Assembly: GCF_001021555.1 (NCBI RefSeq)
Contig: NZ_LDCP01000001.1
Span: forward strand, 124,001 to 188,000
Direction of reading: 5' to 3'
Length of the DNA: 64,000 bases
Source: Aurantiacibacter marinus
Lineage (GTDB): Bacteria; Pseudomonadota; Alphaproteobacteria; Sphingomonadales; Sphingomonadaceae
The notes under the pieces are model-generated. The model had not been told where the DNA came from, searched no databases, and saw only the letters and a program-made list of their open reading frames with translations. A program made the position numbers and the translations under genes. This document shows, in pieces, positions 18,894-26,209 of the stretch. Numbering within the stretch: position 1 is the first letter of the stretch; each line of letters begins with the position of its first letter.

Positions 18894-19343
18894 TCAATTC
18901 GACCAATGCGCCCCTTCCTTCGGCGTTTCCATGATTTCGGTCAGCTGGCCCATCATGTCCTTGGGGTGGAGGAAGAAGATCGGCGTGCCGTGCGCGCCAA
19001 TGCGGGTGGGGCCGAGGATACGCTTGCCCTGCTCCTCGAACCACTTTCGCGCATCCTCGATGTCCTCGACTTCGAAACAAATGTGATGCTGCCCACCCAA
19101 TGGGTTCTTGGCGAGGAAACCGGCGATGGGAGAACTATCGGACAAAGGCTCGATCAGCTCGATTTGCGTGCCGTTCATTCCGCTGTCCGTGGGCGTGTCG
19201 ACGAAGCAGACTTTCACGCCCTGAGCTTCGAGATCGAACGGTTCGTGGATTTTGGTCGCGCCCATCGTACCGCGAAAATGTGCGACGGATTCCGCGATGG
19301 AGGGAGTGGCGATACCGATGTGGTTGAGACGTCCTAGTTTCAT
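18894..19343 (-). CDS. mce: Methylmalonyl-CoA epimerase
   Basis: 149 residues of the vicinal-oxygen-chelate fold: two beta-alpha modules with metal ligands expected in [31 protein letters not shown] and the late Glu region. [20 protein letters not shown] is a family segment. It converts S- to R-methylmalonyl-CoA, bridging carboxylase and mutase. It starts at ATG 19343, overlapping the stop of the unknown gene upstream by four bases, and is followed after 25 bp by the mutase gene. Length and context match well. Confidence 0.94.
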   Translation of the reverse strand: MKLGRLNHIGIATPSIAESVAHFRGTMGATKIHEPFDLEAQGVKVCFVDTPTDSGMNGTQIELIEPLSDSSPIAGFLAKNPLGGQHHICFEVEDIEDARKWFEEQGKRILGPTRIGAHGTPIFFLHPKDMMGQLTEIMETPKEGAHWSN

Positions 19344-19840
19344 TTTAGCCTCGGTATGTTTTGAGCTACTTCCGCTCGCAAGTTCCGCACAAATTTGCGA
19401 GTTTCTTCATTTTGAGAGCTAACCATCACGGCGGTAAGTGCTTTTATACGATCGCCACCATCCGAAGATTTCAATGCGCCATCTAGATCCTTGGTTACAG
19501 AACTAGACACTACTGCACATCGTTCTTCGTAACCTTCGACTGTTGGCATAGCTTCAGGAAAATATATTCCCACAAGCATTCTGATCCTTCCGAGATCTGG
19601 CAAGGGTGATGGAGGGACATTCTTTTCGGCGAGGTTCCGGAACACCGCTATGTTTGCAGAGTGAGATTCGGCAACCATTCGGTCCAATTCATCAAACAAT
19701 TCAGCGGCTTTCTCGCGAATGAGTTGTGAATCCTCTCTTTCGGCTCGCCATTTCTCATGCTTCCTCTGGAAGAATGGTGCTACCAGAGCTCCCGCAAGGG
19801 TTAGCAGGCCTCCCACCAAGACTGGTACAATGGCTTCCAT
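19340..19840 (-). CDS. Unknown membrane-anchored coiled-coil protein, AT-rich
   Basis: 166 residues from ATG 19840, which overlaps the pccB stop by one base (TGATG). An N-terminal membrane helix (VPVLVGGLLTLAGALVAPFF) is followed by a basic, charged helical stretch (QRKHEKWRAEREDSQLIREK) likely to form a coiled coil, and then by a polar C-terminus. I recognise no family; the shape resembles many small accessory proteins with an N-in anchor. Two complete 60-base lines inside it (19441 and 19501) are each 45% GC, against 63% in a line of pccB (20401), so it looks recently acquired. It nevertheless overlaps both neighbours neatly and is absent from the usual pccB-mce order. Confidence 0.7.
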   Translation of the reverse strand: MEAIVPVLVGGLLTLAGALVAPFFQRKHEKWRAEREDSQLIREKAAELFDELDRMVAESHSANIAVFRNLAEKNVPPSPLPDLGRIRMLVGIYFPEAMPTVEGYEERCAVVSSSVTKDLDGALKSSDGGDRIKALTAVMVSSQNEETRKFVRNLRAEVAQNIPRLK

Positions 19841-21372
19841 CACAACGGCATATTATCATGTTTCTTCCACGGGTTCTCGAGGTTCTTGTTCCGCAGCTTC
19901 CGCAGCCCCAGAGCAATCCGCCGCCGCGTTGAATGCGGGTGGATCACTTCATCGATATAACCGCGTGAAGCCGCCACAAACGGATTGGCGAAGCGGTCTT
20001 CATATTCCTTCGTTTTCTCGGCGATCTTCTCCGCATCGCCGCGTTCGCCCCGAAAGATAATCTCCACCGCGCCCTTCGCGCCCATCACCGCGATTTCTGC
20101 CGTGGGCCATGCGTAGTTGAGATCACCGCGAAGGTGCTTACTCGCCATCACATCATACGCGCCGCCGTACGCCTTGCGGGTGATGACGGTGATCTTGGGC
20201 ACGGTCGCCTCACCATAAGCAAACAGCAGTTTCGCGCCGTGCTTGATAATGCCGTTATGCTCCTGCGCCGTGCCGGGGAGGAAGCCGGGCACATCCACAA
20301 ACGTCACAATCGGAATGGAGAAGGCATCGCAGAACCGTACGAAACGCGCAGCCTTGCGGCTGGCGTTGATATCCAGCACGCCCGCCAGCACCATCGGCTG
20401 ATTGGCGACGAAGCCCACCGGGCTCCCTTCGATGCGGCCAAAGCCGGTGATGATGTTCGCGCCGTGGGCGGGCTGAATTTCAAAGAACGTCCCCTCGTCC
20501 ACCACCTTCGCGATCAGTTCATGCATGTCATACGGCATGTTCGCATTGGCGGGGATCAGCATGTCGAGGCTGTCCTCCTGCCGGTCCCACGGATCGTCGG
20601 TGGGCAGCACGGGCAGTTCGGACTGGTTGCTGGCGGGCAGGAAGCCCATCAGATCACGCGCCGCGATCAGCGTTTCGATGTCGTTTTCCAGCGCGAGATC
20701 GGCCACGCTGGTCTTCGTGGTATGCACCACTGCCCCGCCGAGTTCTTCCTGCGTGACTTCTTCATTGGTGACCGTCTTCACCACTTCGGGGCCGGTCACG
20801 AACATGTAGCTGCTGTCTTTCACCATGAAGATGAAATCGGTCATCGCGGGTGAATACACCGCACCGCCCGCGCATGGTCCCATGATCAGGCTGAGTTGCG
20901 GGATCACGCCCGATGCCAGCACGTTTTTCTGGAACACGTCGGCATATCCGCCAAGACTGGCCACGCCTTCCTGAATACGCGCGCCGCCGCTGTCGTTGAG
21001 GCCGATAACCGGCGCACCGACCTTCATCGCCATGTCCATCACCTTGCAGATTTTCTCCGCATGACGTTTGGAAAGGGAGCCGCCGAAGACGGTGAAATCC
21101 TGGCTGAAGACATAGACCAACCGCCCGTTGATCGTACCGCTGCCGGTGACAACGCCGTCGCCCGGAATTTTCTGGTCCTGCATCCCGAAATCGATGCAGT
21201 CATGCTCGACGTAAGTATCAAGCTCTTCAAAGCTGCCTTCATCCAGCAGCACATCAAGCCGTTCGCGCGCGGTCAGCTTGCCCTTGGCATGCTGGGCATC
21301 GATACGCTTCTGCCCGCCGCCCATCAGGGCAGCGTCGCGGCGGCGTTCCATTTCGGCAATATTGGCAGACAT
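19840..21372 (-). CDS. pccB: Propionyl-CoA carboxylase, carboxyltransferase beta subunit
   Basis: 510 residues from ATG 21372, chosen over an in-frame start at 21405 because AGAGGAG lies at the right distance. Carboxyltransferase features: [52 protein letters not shown] in the first crotonase-like half, and [20 protein letters not shown] and [18 protein letters not shown] in the second. The C-terminus ends KKHDNMPL, close to the usual PccB ending. It transfers carboxyl from biotin on PccA to propionyl-CoA. It heads the run pccB, unknown, mce, mutase, small membrane protein, all joined by overlaps or short gaps. Confidence 0.95.
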   Translation of the reverse strand: MSANIAEMERRRDAALMGGGQKRIDAQHAKGKLTARERLDVLLDEGSFEELDTYVEHDCIDFGMQDQKIPGDGVVTGSGTINGRLVYVFSQDFTVFGGSLSKRHAEKICKVMDMAMKVGAPVIGLNDSGGARIQEGVASLGGYADVFQKNVLASGVIPQLSLIMGPCAGGAVYSPAMTDFIFMVKDSSYMFVTGPEVVKTVTNEEVTQEELGGAVVHTTKTSVADLALENDIETLIAARDLMGFLPASNQSELPVLPTDDPWDRQEDSLDMLIPANANMPYDMHELIAKVVDEGTFFEIQPAHGANIITGFGRIEGSPVGFVANQPMVLAGVLDINASRKAARFVRFCDAFSIPIVTFVDVPGFLPGTAQEHNGIIKHGAKLLFAYGEATVPKITVITRKAYGGAYDVMASKHLRGDLNYAWPTAEIAVMGAKGAVEIIFRGERGDAEKIAEKTKEYEDRFANPFVAASRGYIDEVIHPHSTRRRIALGLRKLRNKNLENPWKKHDNMPL

Positions 21373-21475
21373 TGGCGCTCCTCTTTTATGAAGAGGCCGT
21401 TGCACGGGACGCGTTTACAGTCAATTCGGGTGGATGAGTGGCAACCGGTGTCGGTAAAAATTCTGCCACAAAAGG

Positions 21476-21551
21476 TGGTGAGCCCTGCTGGGTTCGAACC
21501 AGCGACCTACTGATTAAAAGTCAGTTGCTCTACCGACTGAGCTAAGGGCCC
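21476..21551 (-). tRNA. tRNA-Lys (anticodon TTT)
   Basis: Read on the minus strand, the 76-nt gene starts GGGCCCT and ends AGGGCTC-A-CCA, with the CCA encoded. The acceptor stem has seven pairs including one G-U. The D arm is TTAGCTCAGTCGGTAGAGC, the anticodon stem ACTGA/TCAGT encloses loop CTTTTAA with TTT, and the T arm has GGTTCGAACC. All parts fold as a standard tRNA. Confidence 0.97.
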
Positions 21552-21576
21552 GAGAGATAATCTCTCTGCGGCGCGT

Positions 21577-21605
21577 CACCTAGGCATCGGGCGGGTGGCG
21601 GTCAA
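21577..21605 (-). promoter_or_regulatory. Putative sigma-70 promoter for tRNA-Lys
   Basis: On the minus strand TTGACC (21605-21600) and TAGGTG (21582-21577) are separated by exactly 17 bases. A start near 21570 would give a leader of about 20 nt before the tRNA. Position and spacing are good; the -10 match is moderate. Confidence 0.45.
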
Positions 21606-21707
21606 GCTTGGTTTGCGTGTCTGAGTCGATGACGACGATTTTCAGGACTTGCAGCGGGCCTTATTCGCGATACGGTTGCGCTACCAAAACAACAACCGAG
21701 AGAGTCG

Positions 21708-22331
21708 ATGATACCTGTTCAAATTAGCACCCCCGCCCTGATCACCGCGCTGTTTCTGGCGAGCGCAGCACCCGCCGCCGCGCAGGATGCAGCCGCTGCC
21801 GAACAGCGTAATACCGCGGGCCTGCCTACCCATCTTCACGCCATCGATCAGATGCTGCCGGGCGGGCTGATGAATGATCCCACCGATCTTGTCTGGGACA
21901 CATACGGCACTCATCTGACCCGTGAATTTATCGTGGACGAGGCCTATCCCGGTGGCGGTGCGGCCTTGCGAGTCATGATTGCACAGCCGGGCGAAGTATA
22001 TTCCGGCGGGCTGAATATTCCCCTGCTGGCACCTGTCGTTTCCGGAGATCAATTGACGATAGGCTTTTTCGCGCGGACGATCTCAAGCGCGTCTGCAGAC
22101 GGCCAGGGCAGGGTACAGGTGCGCTTCCAGCAAAACCGGGAGCCGTATCCCGGCTTTGGCGAAGAACTCGTCTCGATCGGTCCAGAATGGGGTTTTTACG
22201 AAGTCACCGCCCAGGCCGATCGCGGCTTTAGGAACGATGCCATTGTCGCCCTGCAATTTGGCTTGCAGCGGCAGACAGTTGAAATCGGGCAGGCAATTGT
22301 GGTGAGCGGGACGACCTACATCGTTGATTAG
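21708..22331 (+). CDS. Secreted carbohydrate-binding-like beta protein, unknown role
   Basis: 207 residues with a signal peptide (ALITALFLASAAPAAAQ). The mature part is rich in beta strands and resembles a jelly-roll of the galactose-binding / CBM4-9 type: an expected binding face includes LTREFIVDEAYPGGG, GDQLTIGFFARTIS, RVQVRFQQNREPYPGF and a closing GQAIVVSGTTYIVD. This is a fold impression, not a firm family call. No catalytic motif is seen. It stands alone between tRNA-Lys and the convergent folK gene, whose stop it overlaps by four bases. Confidence 0.75.
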   Translation: MIPVQISTPALITALFLASAAPAAAQDAAAAEQRNTAGLPTHLHAIDQMLPGGLMNDPTDLVWDTYGTHLTREFIVDEAYPGGGAALRVMIAQPGEVYSGGLNIPLLAPVVSGDQLTIGFFARTISSASADGQGRVQVRFQQNREPYPGFGEELVSIGPEWGFYEVTAQADRGFRNDAIVALQFGLQRQTVEIGQAIVVSGTTYIVD

Positions 22332-22873
22332 GCTTTGCGCTTCCATCTAGAGAGGCGGGCCGCGGTTTGGCGGATCGTCAGTCCGGTAAGCGGATCTCTC
22401 CAGAGCGGCGCGATTTGCGCTGCGGGACCAAGCACGAAACTGCGTTCCCGGTACAGCGGGTGCGGGATGATCAGCTCTGGTGCGGCAAAAATCCCGCCGC
22501 TCCACAGCACGATATCAAGATCCAGCGTACGGGCCTGCCATCGCTGCCCCCGGCGCACGCGCCCGAGCATTGCCTCTGTATCCTGCAGGACATTCAGCAG
22601 GCTGCGCGGATTAAGCCTGCTTTGGAGGAGCAGCGCAGCATTGGCATATTGCCGCTGCGACGGGCCAACAGGTGCGCTGGCCGTAATGGCGGAGCAGGCG
22701 GTAACCTCGCCAAGGGTTTCGTGCAGCAGTTCCATCGCCAGCGCTACTATGTCGCGCGGTCTGCCAAACAGCGGATGGCGCTGATTGCTGCCGATTGCGA
22801 TCAGATAGGTGTGATCGTCACGCGCGGTGCCGTATCCCGTCTGCCTGGCTGATGAGCGCGGCAGGGCGATCAG
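22328..22873 (-). CDS. folK: HPPK, 2-amino-4-hydroxy-6-hydroxymethyldihydropteridine pyrophosphokinase; unusual start
   Basis: The frame encodes a clear HPPK: YLIAIGSNQRHPLFG at the N-terminus, QARTLDLDIVLWSGG and IPHPLYRERSFVLGP further on. It transfers pyrophosphate from ATP to the pterin in folate synthesis. The only ATG, at 22735, lies after the conserved IGSN motif and would remove an essential strand. Upstream the frame stays open but has no ATG, GTG or TTG. I therefore give the start as CTG 22873, which overlaps the amidase stop as CTGA and is preceded by GGAGG at 22882-22878. The product would be 181 residues with a leader of about 22 residues before YLIAIGSN. A sequencing error near 22815-22830 is an alternative. 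Confidence 0.8.
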   Translation of the reverse strand: MIALPRSSARQTGYGTARDDHTYLIAIGSNQRHPLFGRPRDIVALAMELLHETLGEVTACSAITASAPVGPSQRQYANAALLLQSRLNPRSLLNVLQDTEAMLGRVRRGQRWQARTLDLDIVLWSGGIFAAPELIIPHPLYRERSFVLGPAAQIAPLWRDPLTGLTIRQTAARLSRWKRKA

Positions 22874-23733
22874 ATGTCCTCCGCAATGCGGCCATAAAGC
22901 TGCGGTCGGCGGTCGCGGAAGAAGCCCCAGCTGGCACGGTGCTGGCGGGCGGCATCAAGGTCCAGCTCTGCCACCAGAACGCCGGTTTCCGCCGCGCCGT
23001 ATTCGGCCAGTATATCGCCCCACTCGTCGGCGATGAAGCTGTGGCCGTAGAAGCTGGTGCCATCACCCGCGCCGCCTTCATGGCCGATGCGGTTGGCGGC
23101 AACCACCGGCATGCAATTGCTGACCGCATGACCGATCATGGCGCGGCGCCACATGCGGCTGGTATCCATCTCCGCATCCTTCGGCTCGCTACCGATGGCC
23201 GTGGGATAGAACAGGACCTGAGCGCCCTTTAGCGCTAGCACGCGCGCGGTTTCGGGATACCACTGGTCCCAGCAGATGCCGATACCAATGCGCGCGCCAA
23301 AAACATCCCACACCTTGAACCCGTCATTGCCGGGGCGGAAATAGAACTTCTCTTCATATCCCGGCCCGTCAGGGATGTGGCTTTTGCGATAAGTGCCCAT
23401 GATGTCCCCATCGGGGCCGATCATTGCGAGCGTGTTGTAATAGTGATGCCCGTCCCGTTCAAAGAAGCTGGTCGGGATCGCCACGCCCAGTTTCGCCGCG
23501 AGCGCCTGCATGGCGATAACGGAGGGATGCTCCGCCGTCGGACATGCCAGAGCGAAAAATTCGTCCTTCTCCTCGCGGCAGAAATACGGGCCTGAAAACA
23601 ATTCCGGCGGCAGGATGACCTGCGCGCCTTTGCCGGCGGCTTCCTCTATCAAAGAGGAGACCGCCGCGATGTTTTCCGCCTCGTCATCCGAGCCTAAGGC
23701 AAGCTGCAGCGCGGCGGTTTTCAGTTTTGTCAT
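22870..23733 (-). CDS. aguB: N-carbamoylputrescine amidase
   Basis: 287 residues from ATG 23733. The nitrilase-superfamily triad is visible: Glu in ILPPELF, Lys in YRKSHIPDGPGY, Cys in GIGICWDQWYPE. EKFYFRPGNDGFKVWD and RIGHEGG are typical of plant-like and bacterial AguB enzymes. It hydrolyses N-carbamoylputrescine to putrescine, CO2 and ammonia, the last step from agmatine. The usual partner agmatine deiminase is not in the window. The stop overlaps the proposed folK start. Confidence 0.92.
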   Translation of the reverse strand: MTKLKTAALQLALGSDDEAENIAAVSSLIEEAAGKGAQVILPPELFSGPYFCREEKDEFFALACPTAEHPSVIAMQALAAKLGVAIPTSFFERDGHHYYNTLAMIGPDGDIMGTYRKSHIPDGPGYEEKFYFRPGNDGFKVWDVFGARIGIGICWDQWYPETARVLALKGAQVLFYPTAIGSEPKDAEMDTSRMWRRAMIGHAVSNCMPVVAANRIGHEGGAGDGTSFYGHSFIADEWGDILAEYGAAETGVLVAELDLDAARQHRASWGFFRDRRPQLYGRIAEDI

Positions 23734-23754
23734 GCCTGGCAATTACTGGGGAGC

Positions 23755-24543
23755 CTATTGCTCCACAAGTGCGAAATCGACCTGCACAGTGACCGCACTG
23801 GTCGTTTGTCCGGGCATGATGGTGGCGGACACTCCTGCTTGCTCTTCCGGCGCAATAGCAAGATTGACAGGCGGCGGCGGTGCCACTGGCGGCGGCGGAG
23901 TGCGGCTATAGCTGGCTGCGTCCACCGCCGTGGCTTGCGCGCCGGAGAAGTAGCGGCCACCTTGCGATCCGCCTGCATCGCGAATGTACAGCACACGGCT
24001 GACTTCCATTCCCGCTGCCTGGGCGTAGGCTTCTGCGCGGGCTAGTGCTGCGGCATAGGCGTTGGAATAGGCGGTGTTGGCGGCAGCTTCCGGATCGGAA
24101 AGGCGCAGTTCCGGGCCGGACACGATATTTGCGCCCACGCCGGTTACCGCAGTTACCGCAGCGCCCGCCTTTTCGATATCGCGCACCCTTACAGTCAGCG
24201 TGTTGAACGCCTGGAATTGGCCCCGCCGGTCGCCCCAATCGATGCGCTGGACATTGACTGCGCTGGTCTGGATATCTTCTTCAGCCACGCCCAGTTCGCG
24301 TAAAGCAGCGACAATTGCGTCGATATCCTGCTGCGTTTCGGCAGAGGCATCGGCGGCATTGCGCGCCCAATTCTGCACACCTGCCTGAAAACGCGCCTCG
24401 TCGGGGCGCATGTCAGCCTGCCCGGTTGCGCTGACCGAAAGCAGCGTCTCGCTCTTCTCGACGCCGCGCGGATCGTAAACCGTATCTCCGCAGGCCGTTA
24501 ATGACAGCGCGCACAGGGCAAGTGAAAAGTTACGATAATTCAT
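23755..24543 (-). CDS. SIMPL-domain (DUF541) lipoprotein
   Basis: 262 residues. The signal peptide ends in LTAC, a good lipobox, so the protein is likely a lipoprotein. The body is a SIMPL/DUF541 domain: SVSATGQADMRPDEARFQAG, then an alpha-beta repeat and VSGPELRLSDPEAAANTAYS, ending with a proline-rich stretch (TPPPPVAPPPP) and a last beta segment. The family is linked to outer-membrane stress and oxidative defence, but its biochemistry is not settled. It starts at ATG 24543, directly after a perfect hairpin holding its ribosome site, and an FNR-type box lies about 60 bp upstream. Regulation is thus the interesting part. Confidence 0.9.
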   Translation of the reverse strand: MNYRNFSLALCALSLTACGDTVYDPRGVEKSETLLSVSATGQADMRPDEARFQAGVQNWARNAADASAETQQDIDAIVAALRELGVAEEDIQTSAVNVQRIDWGDRRGQFQAFNTLTVRVRDIEKAGAAVTAVTGVGANIVSGPELRLSDPEAAANTAYSNAYAAALARAEAYAQAAGMEVSRVLYIRDAGGSQGGRYFSGAQATAVDAASYSRTPPPPVAPPPPVNLAIAPEEQAGVSATIMPGQTTSAVTVQVDFALVEQ

Positions 24544-24545
24544 AG

Positions 24546-24584
24546 CGATGCTCCTAATGTAATAATATCACATTAGGAGCATCG
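24546..24584 (-). promoter_or_regulatory. Perfect 15-bp inverted repeat hiding the SIMPL ribosome site
   Basis: The arms cgatgctcctaatgt (24546-24560) and its exact complement (24570-24584) are separated by nine AT-rich bases. On the minus strand the 3' arm contains AGGAG (24555-24551), seven bases before ATG 24543, so in RNA the ribosome site would be fully base-paired. It could be an RNA thermometer or other translational switch, or as DNA an operator for a dimeric repressor. There is no T-run, so it is not a terminator. Confidence 0.75.
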
Positions 24585-24601
24585 AGGTTACACTATGTCA
24601 A

Positions 24602-24615
24602 TTGATGTATATCAA
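24602..24615. promoter_or_regulatory. Perfect FNR/FixK-type box (TTGAT-N4-ATCAA)
   Basis: The 14-mer ttgatgtatatcaa matches the FNR/FixK consensus in all ten specified positions. It lies between the SIMPL gene start (24543) and the stop of the methyltransferase gene (24671), both on the minus strand, so SIMPL is the only possible target. A TTGACA (24601-24596, minus strand) abuts it. No FNR with its cysteine cluster is in this window; the Crp/Fnr protein at 694-1464 lacks it. Confidence 0.6.
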
Positions 24616-24632
24616 CCTGACAGCGCTTATCT

Positions 24633-24656
24633 GCGCTGCCCAGATCGGGGCAGCGC
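24633..24656 (-). terminator. Hairpin downstream of the secreted methyltransferase gene
   Basis: A nine-pair stem gcgctgccc/gggcagcgc with a six-base loop lies 15 bp after the stop at 24671. There is no clear T-run on the minus strand, so it may be an RNA-stabilising hairpin rather than a full intrinsic terminator. Confidence 0.4.
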
Positions 24657-24670
24657 CAGATATGCCGATG

Positions 24671-25480
24671 TCAGTCCCGCTTGCGGAACAGCAAAGTCAT
24701 GCGGTCGGTTTCGCCAATGGCTTCATAGCGGGCGCGGTCCTGGTCGCCGTACCGCAGTGTTGGCGGCAGGGTCCACACGCCGCCTTCCCAGTCTGCCGTG
24801 TCGCTCGGGTTGGCATTGACTTCAGACGTTTCGACAAGTTCGAAACCGTGCAGTTCGAACAGACGGATCACGTCCGACTGGCGCATGTAGCCGCGAGAGC
24901 CGCGTGCGGCTTCGTAGCTGGCATCTTCGGGGGCGCGGTGCTGGACCACGCCGACCATGCCATCATCGGCCAGCAGCGTGCGAATGGCGCGCAGCTCTGC
25001 ATCGGCGGCATTGCCGTTCATCAGGCCGTGGATGGAGCGAAACACCAATACGCGGTCCACCGTGCCTGCCACGTCGGCGGGAATTTCATCGCTTTCGAAT
25101 GCGCTGACATTGCCCATCGCAGCCATGCCGTTTTCGGTCGCTGCGGCCATGAACTGTTCGGCCCAAGTGGCTGCGCCCTCTTCACGAGCGCCAGTGTCAC
25201 GCTGCAACGCCATATATGCGCCTTGCGGAGCGACATAGGGCAGCAGCACACGGGTATACCAACCGCCGCCGGGGCCATACTCGGCCACGCGCATCGTTGG
25301 TTCTACCTGGAAGAAAGCCAGCGTTTCGGCGGGATGGCGATATTGATCGCGGGCAGCATCATCGGCGCGCGATTCCATTGCCAGAATGTCTTCGATGGAA
25401 TGATGATGCTCATGTTCATGAGCGGCGGCAGGCGCAGCCAGCACAAATGCTGCGGCGGCAAGAAGGGGGGTAATACGCAT
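24671..25480 (-). CDS. Class I SAM-methyltransferase-like protein with signal peptide
   Basis: 269 residues. A clear signal peptide (LLAAAAFVLAAPAAAHE) leads into a His-rich segment (HEHEHHH). A Rossmann-type methyltransferase core follows: MRVAEYGPGGGWYTRVLLPY (motif I), DRVLVFRSIHGLMN (motif IV region) and DDGMVGVVQHRAPED. This matches the COG4798-type predicted methyltransferases seen in many Proteobacteria. Export is puzzling because SAM is cytoplasmic, so the fold may serve another job, or the protein may bind another ligand; the His cluster could bind metal. No partner gene is obvious. Confidence 0.82.
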   Translation of the reverse strand: MRITPLLAAAAFVLAAPAAAHEHEHHHSIEDILAMESRADDAARDQYRHPAETLAFFQVEPTMRVAEYGPGGGWYTRVLLPYVAPQGAYMALQRDTGAREEGAATWAEQFMAAATENGMAAMGNVSAFESDEIPADVAGTVDRVLVFRSIHGLMNGNAADAELRAIRTLLADDGMVGVVQHRAPEDASYEAARGSRGYMRQSDVIRLFELHGFELVETSEVNANPSDTADWEGGVWTLPPTLRYGDQDRARYEAIGETDRMTLLFRKRD

Positions 25481-25585
25481 CGGAGTTCTCCCAGTGTAAG
25501 ATGTTGGCGCAAACCACTACAGACCATTGGCGGGATGACAAGACGTGCCTTGGTCCCCATCTCACCTGCAAAGGAGAATAGGGTT

Positions 25586-26119
25586 ATGAGTGAAACAGTA
25601 ATTGTTGCCGGCGGCTGCTTCTGGTGCACAGAAGCGGTGTTCAAGGATGTGATCGGCGTCGAAAGCGTCGAAAGCGGATATATCGGCGGCGATGTGGCGG
25701 ACCCGACATACAAGCAGGTGTGCACCGGCACTACAGGCCATGCCGAAGGCGTAAAGGTCACATTCGATCCGGCACAGGTGAGCATGCCCGAAATCTTCGA
25801 CATGTTTCTTGGCACGCATGATCCGACCCAGCTGAACCGTCAGGGCGGCGATGTCGGCACGCAGTATCGCAGCGCCATCTTCCCGCTGTCAGACGAGCAG
25901 CGCACCGAGGCCGAAGCAGCGATTGCCCGCTGGAATGACAGCCATGACGGAACCGCTGTGACCACCATCGAAGGCCCCGCCACATGGTATCCGGCGGAAG
26001 GCTACCACCAGGAATACTGGGAAGGCGAAGGCCAGCGCAATCCATATTGCATGGCGGTGATCCCGCCCAAGCTGATGAAGCTGCGCAAGAGCTTTGCTGG
26101 CAAGGTGAAACAGGGCTGA
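25586..26119 (+). CDS. msrA: Peptide-methionine (S)-S-oxide reductase
   Basis: 177 residues from ATG 25586, preceded by AAGGAGA. The catalytic motif GGCFWCTEAVF stands at the N-terminus. GYIGGDVADPTYKQVCTGTTGHAEGV, shortened here, and YHQEYWEGEG follow in the usual order, with a second Cys region at NPYCMAV. It reduces methionine-S-sulfoxide in proteins with thioredoxin. The partner MsrB is a separate gene at 40505-40915 and thioredoxin reductase is at 52569-53540. The protein is cytoplasmic (no signal). Confidence 0.95.
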   Translation: MSETVIVAGGCFWCTEAVFKDVIGVESVESGYIGGDVADPTYKQVCTGTTGHAEGVKVTFDPAQVSMPEIFDMFLGTHDPTQLNRQGGDVGTQYRSAIFPLSDEQRTEAEAAIARWNDSHDGTAVTTIEGPATWYPAEGYHQEYWEGEGQRNPYCMAVIPPKLMKLRKSFAGKVKQG

Positions 26120-26162
26120 TCCGCGGCCAGTTTCCAATCGGGTCTTGTCAATCGAACCTCTT

Positions 26163-26178
26163 ATGGTAGCGCTATCAT
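26163..26178. promoter_or_regulatory. 16-bp near-perfect palindrome, LacI-type operator candidate
   Basis: The sequence atggtagcgctatcat is palindromic except for one base pair and has a central CG. LacI-family operators usually have this form. It ends 31 bp before the GH43 start codon, an ideal place for repression. No LacI-family gene is in the window. Confidence 0.5.
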
Positions 26179-26209
26179 TCCGGTTGGAATTGTTCGGGGA
26201 GATAGGCAG

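Noticed and set aside
16625-18934. 769-residue open frame on the plus strand
   Set aside because: It mirrors methylmalonyl-CoA mutase, shows no recognisable motif and is very rich in His, Arg and Cys; a GC shadow.
24546-24601. MerR-type promoter with long spacer
   Set aside because: TTGACA is present, but the inverted repeat lies downstream of the possible -10 rather than between the boxes, and no MerR gene is near.
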